From the NCBI GenBank assembly GCA_947561395.2, contig OX387183.1:27950853-28014852 (forward strand): a stretch of DNA of 64,000 nt, read 5' to 3'. The notes beneath the pieces were generated by a model. That model was not told where the DNA came from. It ran no database searches and was given only the letters and a program-made list of their open reading frames with translations. Position 1 is the stretch's first letter. Each line of letters opens with the position of its first letter. The DNA comes from Buxus sempervirens (taxonomy: Eukaryota > Streptophyta > Magnoliopsida > Buxales > Buxaceae). Made by a program: the position numbers and the translations under genes. Of the stretch, positions 59,184-64,000 are shown piece after piece.

Positions 59184-59408
59184 GGAATGAGATCCTTTAC
59201 GGTTGAGCCCATTTTACGGGCTCAACCGTATTCAATGGGTGTTTGCCAAGTAGGCAAACACCATCTCCTGAAAAAGTAAAAATCACTTTTTCGTTTTCCC
59301 ACGCAAGAGAGAAAGGAGAGGAAAGGGGGTGGTGTTTGCCTACTTGGCAAACACCCATTGGATACGGTTGAGCCCATTTACGGGCTCAACCGTAGAGGAT
59401 CTCATTCC
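59184..59408. mobile_element. Mutator-type MITE with 9-bp TSD
   Basis: This 225-bp element starts GGAATGAGATCC and ends GGATCTCATTCC. It is flanked by a perfect 9-bp direct repeat, ctgttttat (59175-59183 and 59409-59417). Terminal inverted repeats cover about 95 bp per side. Each arm itself contains two hairpins: acggttgagccc...gggctcaaccgt and gtgtttgcc.a.g.aggcaaacac. A 9-bp TSD is the mark of the Mutator superfamily. There is no coding capacity. Confidence 0.92.
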
Positions 59409-59494
59409 CTGTTTTATTAGGTTGTCAGACTTTTGACGAAATATTTTATTTAAGGACAGCTGTTGTTGCCTTAACTGAAAAGTTTAATTTACAT

Positions 59495-60370
59495 AACAAT
59501 CTGCTGCTACTCTTACACTACATGATATGTGAATGCCAGCCTGCAACCATGTTTGAAGAGCTGAAAGTAAGGAAGAACTATTGTGGAGGAGATGGTGATA
59601 TGAAGCTCTTTGAGCAATCTTGGGGCTGTTCAGTTTCAAATGATGGTAGGAGCCTTTACATGTTTGATACAAAGCTGCCATTTGACCTTATATATATGAT
59701 CTAAATGTAAGCAGGTTTTGCACACAATTCTTTGCGGCAAATTTTCTTTTTTGGGCTTTTGTGTTCATTAAGTCATTCATTTGTCAATTTTCAGCTAGCC
59801 ATATTTGTCAGATTATTTCACCCTAGCTTCGAAGCGCTGATATCTTTGTACCTAGTTGTGTTTCTTCTGGATTTCAATGTTGATATAAGGTAGGCTTTTG
59901 TGTTGTCTGGATTAGATTGGCTTTCAATGTAATAAGCTTGATTTTGAGACATTTTAGGTTCAACTTCCTTTGGAAACAATTCGGAGGTGGTTCCTTCACT
60001 ATATTGCATACGATCTGCTTTTATAACTATCATTTCTTTGTATTTTCAAAAGGTAGGATCGACATGAGTGACTTTCTTAAAATCGTAATTCGAAAATACC
60101 ATTTAATTTGTTATGGAACTCAAACAGAGATTGTTGCTAAAATTATTAGCTCTAAATGGTAGGTCAGAATTTTTCTAGGGCAAAACATATACTAGCAATA
60201 TAGAAAAAATTGCAACTCATGAATTATGTTTCCATCCCAAAATTGTTAACATTATTATGCGTTGCTTATTATTTCACATGTTAAAGCCTTTATGAATCCT
60301 TTGTTTTGGTGACTAGTGGGCATGCTGTTGTTGCAGATGAATTTAGAAGTAGATCCTAATGGTGATGGTT
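59495..60370 (+). repeat. Duplicated block with unrecognised exon remnant, copy 1
   Basis: It matches about 62150-63400 in order. The front part (59546-59700) reads as protein-like, FEELK..NY...GD...LFEQSW and then DGR.L..FDTKLPF. The second copy retains DGRALMRFDTKLPFGL. I do not recognise the protein, and the frame has no supported start or splice sites. It could be a 3' exon of a neighbouring gene. Confidence 0.6.
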
Positions 60371-61600
60371 CTGAAACATTGACTTTACTACATAAATCTC
60401 TGATCCTCAGAAAACCATCAAGCTGATCACTGTCAATCTATCACAAACGTTCTCTTGATTCAGGCGAGTCAATCCTAATTAATTCGACTCCTTTATCTCT
60501 CTTCCTCTAAGCATAAGCATAAGAATAGAAACATTTAAGTGTAAAGTAATGCAACAGACATTGTCGAGATTGATGGACAAACCAAATGTAGGCTAACCCA
60601 TTATGTTTATATGTTAGACACTTACTCTTCATTTACTTCCAAGTTTTCAGACAATCATCAACAATTGGTCTCCATACAACGTTTTCAGAAAGATTTCATA
60701 AATTGAGGTATGTTTTTCTTCCAAGTTTTCTTAGTCTTCTAGCATTTTAGTTCAAACAAGAAATGCTTCATTTCAAGATGGTGTATATGCCCGTGTGTAA
60801 TTTATTTGTAATTATAATGCTAGTATAAGCATAATCATTGTTTTCCTTAAAGAATTATTAGAAAGGAACACCATTCAAATTAGTTAAAATCAGTTCTGTT
60901 GATTGCTAGGTGACATGTGGAAGCATCAAAGGATTGAAAGAATTATTAGAAGGGAACGCATCAATGTAAACCCAAACACTGGACATTGTGTCTGTGTCTA
61001 TATATGTGTGTAGATATCATATTTATATATATGTTTGTGTGTGTGTAATGTGTATCACACACAAAAAGATGGTCATGTCTCACACAGAAATATTTATATT
61101 TATCAAGTAAGCGAATAAAATTGCTTCCATCATGTTTGGTCACTGTCAACCCTTTCACGATCAATTTTTTTTCACATAGGGATATCAATTATTCGGTTAA
61201 AACTGATAGAGTGAACCAAACCAAACTTATTAGGGTTGCTTTGAGATTGTCCTTATTTCGTTTCAGTTCAGTTTCGGTTTTAAGGCCGAAACTAATCGAT
61301 TACTTTAAGTTTGACCACCAACTAGGGATTGTTTGGTCTATTGATCAAAACTGATAAAGCAAACCAAACCTATTAATCAATTTTGGGTTTCTATTATTCG
61401 GTTTGGGTTTTATACAAAAAAAACAGAGTTGGTTTTGGTCGGTTTGATTTGGAGTGTGTTTAATCAGTTCGGTTTATGTTTCTTCTCAAAACCGTACCGT
61501 TGCCTTCCTATTCTCACCCCCTTTTCTCTCTTACTATTGTTGAAATATGATTGTATGACTACACATATATAGCTATCAGTGTTCTGATTTCCTTTTTGTA
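60371..61600. other. Intergenic, no gene seen
   Basis: AT-rich. A short tg/ta-rich simple-sequence stretch lies near 60995-61060. Around 61200-61500 is a ggtttggttt-rich low-complexity stretch with gaaccaaacc-type motifs in both orientations. Confidence 0.5.
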
Positions 61601-61940
61601 GAACGATTTAAAATCCTCTATTTCCTTTGTCAAAATTTATTTTCCTAGATAACAGAACATCAGCTTCGAACTCAAAATAAGAGAAGAAATCCATTGGTTC
61701 TTATTCATTCCATCAATCAAAGCTTCAGAATTTACAAACACATTAGTACTGAGCACATATGCAATGTAAATCTCTCTCTTTCTCTCTCTCTTCCCTCTCT
61801 CACTGTCATAGCATAAGCATTAACTTGTTCAATGTTTCTATTGGCAAGGGCCTTTTGTTATGTGGTCTTGGTGACAATTAATGCACTAATCATATTTTCA
61901 GCTCACAGAGCGTAGAACTTCCATCTGCTTTTGTATTTCG
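61601..61940. repeat. Third copy of NLR 3'-flank motifs
   Basis: About 61610-61800 resembles 57510-57680 (agcagaacatca..., caatcaa, then a ctctctct run). About 61860-61935 resembles 59085-59155. It indicates another round of local duplication of this region, with the MITE-bearing part not obviously present. Confidence 0.6.
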
Positions 61941-61944
61941 ATAT

Positions 61945-62345
61945 CAGCTTGTAACCACATTTGAAGAGCTGAAAACAAAGGAGAACTAGTGTTGTAGATG
62001 GTGATCTGAAACTCTTTGAACAATCTTTGCACACATTTGAAGAGCTGAAAACAAGGGAGAATTATTGTGGGACTATATGGTAATCTGAAACTCTTTGAGA
62101 AAAATTGTTGCTACAGGAACTAAAAACTTTCACTTCAGCATAAAAATATTGCTCCTTCCCTTACACTACTTAGTATTGACTATCAGCTTGCAACCACATT
62201 TCAAGAGCTGAAACCAAAGGAGAACTATTTTTGGAGCAGATAGTGATCTGAAACTCTTTAAACAGTCTTGGCACACATTTAAAGAGCTAAAAAAAGGGAG
62301 AATTACTTTGGGAATAGATAGTGATCTGAAACTCTCTGAACAATC
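61945..62345. repeat. Four diverged ~84-bp repeats
   Basis: The motif cacatttgaagagctgaaaa ... gatctgaaactctttga occurs four times, starting near 61951, 62033, 62190 and 62273, in two pairs separated by about 80 bp. It is an expansion of the front part of the exon remnant at 59546. Confidence 0.75.
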
Positions 62346-63400
62346 TTAGGGCCATTCAAACTTTAAAAGATGGCAGAGCACTTATGCGTTTTGATACAAA
62401 GCTGCCATTTGGCCTTAGATATGAGCTAAACGAATGCAGTTTTTGCACATTCTCTGCAACAAATTTCTCTTTTCTGGTTTTTATAATTAAGTCACTATTT
62501 TACTTTTGAAACAATCGTGCCTATTTTCATTTCTTCTTAATTTCAGTTATGAGATAAAGGTAGGCTGCTTGTTGCATCTGGATATATTGGTTTCGAATGT
62601 AATAGGGCTTTATTTTGAAACTTTTTATTTTCAAATTTCTTTTGAAACAATTAGGACGTGGTTTCTAAGTTTAAGCTATTTTAGTTGATGGATATTTTTG
62701 TCAGGCTTATTTGATTTTGATAATTAATGAAGGTTTCATTAAGATCAAAGGAAAGGGGAAACCACAAGCCGTGGGATGACCTAGGAAGTACAGCAAAAAC
62801 AAAAACAAAAAACAAAAAATAAAAAGGACAATCTACTAGCAACAGTCAGGTTTATTTGATTGGATCGGAGTTATTGTATGTCTTCCTGATATTATTTTTT
62901 TATTGTATGTTTGAACATTTGGCGGGTCAGTAAATCATAAAACAAATCTTGTGTATTACATTTGATTTGGTCTTATAACTTTGATCTCTTTGTATTTTCT
63001 AGTGATTTTTTTATCTCCAAAAATAAAATAAAAAATAAAAAGGATACAAGCAATTTTCTTAAGATCTGTAGTTCGACAATACAATGTAATTGGTTATGGT
63101 ACTAAAACAGAGGCTATTGCTGAAAATTACTTTAAATGATATGTCATTACTATAGAGTTTTTTTTTCCTTTTAGCCAAAATAAACAATAGCAATATGGAA
63201 AAATCTTAACTCATGAACCATGTTTTTGTCCTAAAAATTCTTAAACTTTCTTACATATTGCTTAATATTGTATATGTTAATTCTTCTATGCCTTTGTTTT
63301 GATGTCTAGCTGGCATGTTAAGGTTGCTGATTGATTTGTGAGTAGACCCAAATTGGTGACGATGTTTAGGCTATAACTTTACCAAAGTCTTTGTTGTGGT
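62346..63400. repeat. Duplicated block with unrecognised exon remnant, copy 2
   Basis: It is homologous to 59620-60370, sharing tttgatacaaagctgccattt, the taggctgcttgttg-like block and gttatgg(a/t)actaaaacagag-like block. It is more diverged and carries no usable frame. It contains an A-rich insertion near 62790-62825. Confidence 0.6.
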
Positions 63401-64000
63401 GAGTTTTTCTATTTATTTCATTCTTAAGCAACCTTTCATTTTGAAGAATCAGATACATGAAAACTTACTTTGGTTTACTTCTAGTATATGACCACGTTGT
63501 TGTTCTTCCATTCTTCCATTAACTACACTTCAAAAAAACCTTTCTCAATTTAATGTAAGCTCTAAATGCATGTAACTCATTCACAGTGATTTGGAGTCTG
63601 TTCCATGAAGTTATAATAAGGGAATTTAAATCATTCAATTATGAAATTGCTTAAATTGTCTTGCTTGTTCTCATATATGGCATGTCCTAAATGAGGTTTT
63701 GTAGATCTTGACCCACGCATTGCACATGATTTCATGGAAAGATGTAATGGAATTATAGTACCCTCATGATATCACTCTCAATTTATTCTTTATACATTCT
63801 TATAGTATTTGGTGTCATTGTCTTAGTTATGAATCTTATAGGAAAGAATGGTATGACATGAACTGGATTTATTGCTTTGTGTGGACATGACAGAGGAGGA
63901 AGTGAAGAATATGAACCAAAGAGGAGAGACTATTGGACAACAGGATTGAAGATCTACAGCATTCTAATCTTATGTTGCTTTTGGAAGTTTTATGAGCAGA
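63401..64000. other. Intergenic, no gene seen
   Basis: AT-rich DNA with no supported coding region, transposon end or repeat. Confidence 0.5.

Noticed and set aside
60961-61188. 75-codon minus-strand frame with His/Thr/Tyr-rich stretch
   Set aside because: It is a translation of the tg/ta-rich simple sequence. There is no support as a gene.

Overview
The window is nuclear DNA of a flowering plant, most likely a eudicot. The evidence is a Ty3/gypsy Tat-lineage retroelement of Ogre size, a CACTA transposon, a coiled-coil NB-ARC LRR immune receptor gene and AT-rich intergenic DNA. The sequence does not let me name a species.

Positions 1-39828 are one giant retroelement complex on the minus strand, arranged LTR - internal region - LTR - internal region - LTR. 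The left LTR is cut by the window edge. One LTR plus internal unit is about 19.76 kb, and one complete element would be about 23.7 kb. Ogre hallmarks are a tRNA-Arg(ACG) primer binding site, an extra ORF1 upstream of gag, a gag-pol with a G-patch and two RNase H domains, and very long LTRs (3906 bp each). Two tandem-repeat arrays lie between ORF1 and gag: a ~57-bp array whose units can fold into hairpins with compensating base changes, and a 145-bp array with higher-order structure (about 72, 145 and 290 bp). The U3 part of the LTR carries a TATA box, a cluster of perfect short palindromes, several W-box cores and two G-boxes. The copies are almost identical, so the complex is young.

Positions 39829-47039 are a nest of older insertions. 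A ~2.66-kb solo-LTR-like element (41542-46493, TSD TTAGG) sits in a degenerate short tandem repeat. It was itself invaded by a 2285-bp non-autonomous CACTA transposon (41881-44165, TSD TGG). The surrounding DNA may be a still older LTR ending at 47039.

Positions 47040-64000 are host DNA shaped by local duplication around an immune-receptor locus. An apparently intact, single-exon CC-NB-ARC-LRR gene lies at 51510-54614, with a non-canonical MHD motif (MSN) and a fresh 24-bp duplication near its N-terminus. Its putative promoter region is duplicated about 3 kb upstream. Its LRR end and 3' flank are duplicated downstream as a truncated pseudogene (56387-57142), and a foldback element sits exactly at the duplication junction. 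Further downstream are a 225-bp Mutator-type MITE with a perfect 9-bp TSD and duplicated blocks carrying remnants of an unrecognised exon. I see no tRNA, rRNA or CRISPR features.
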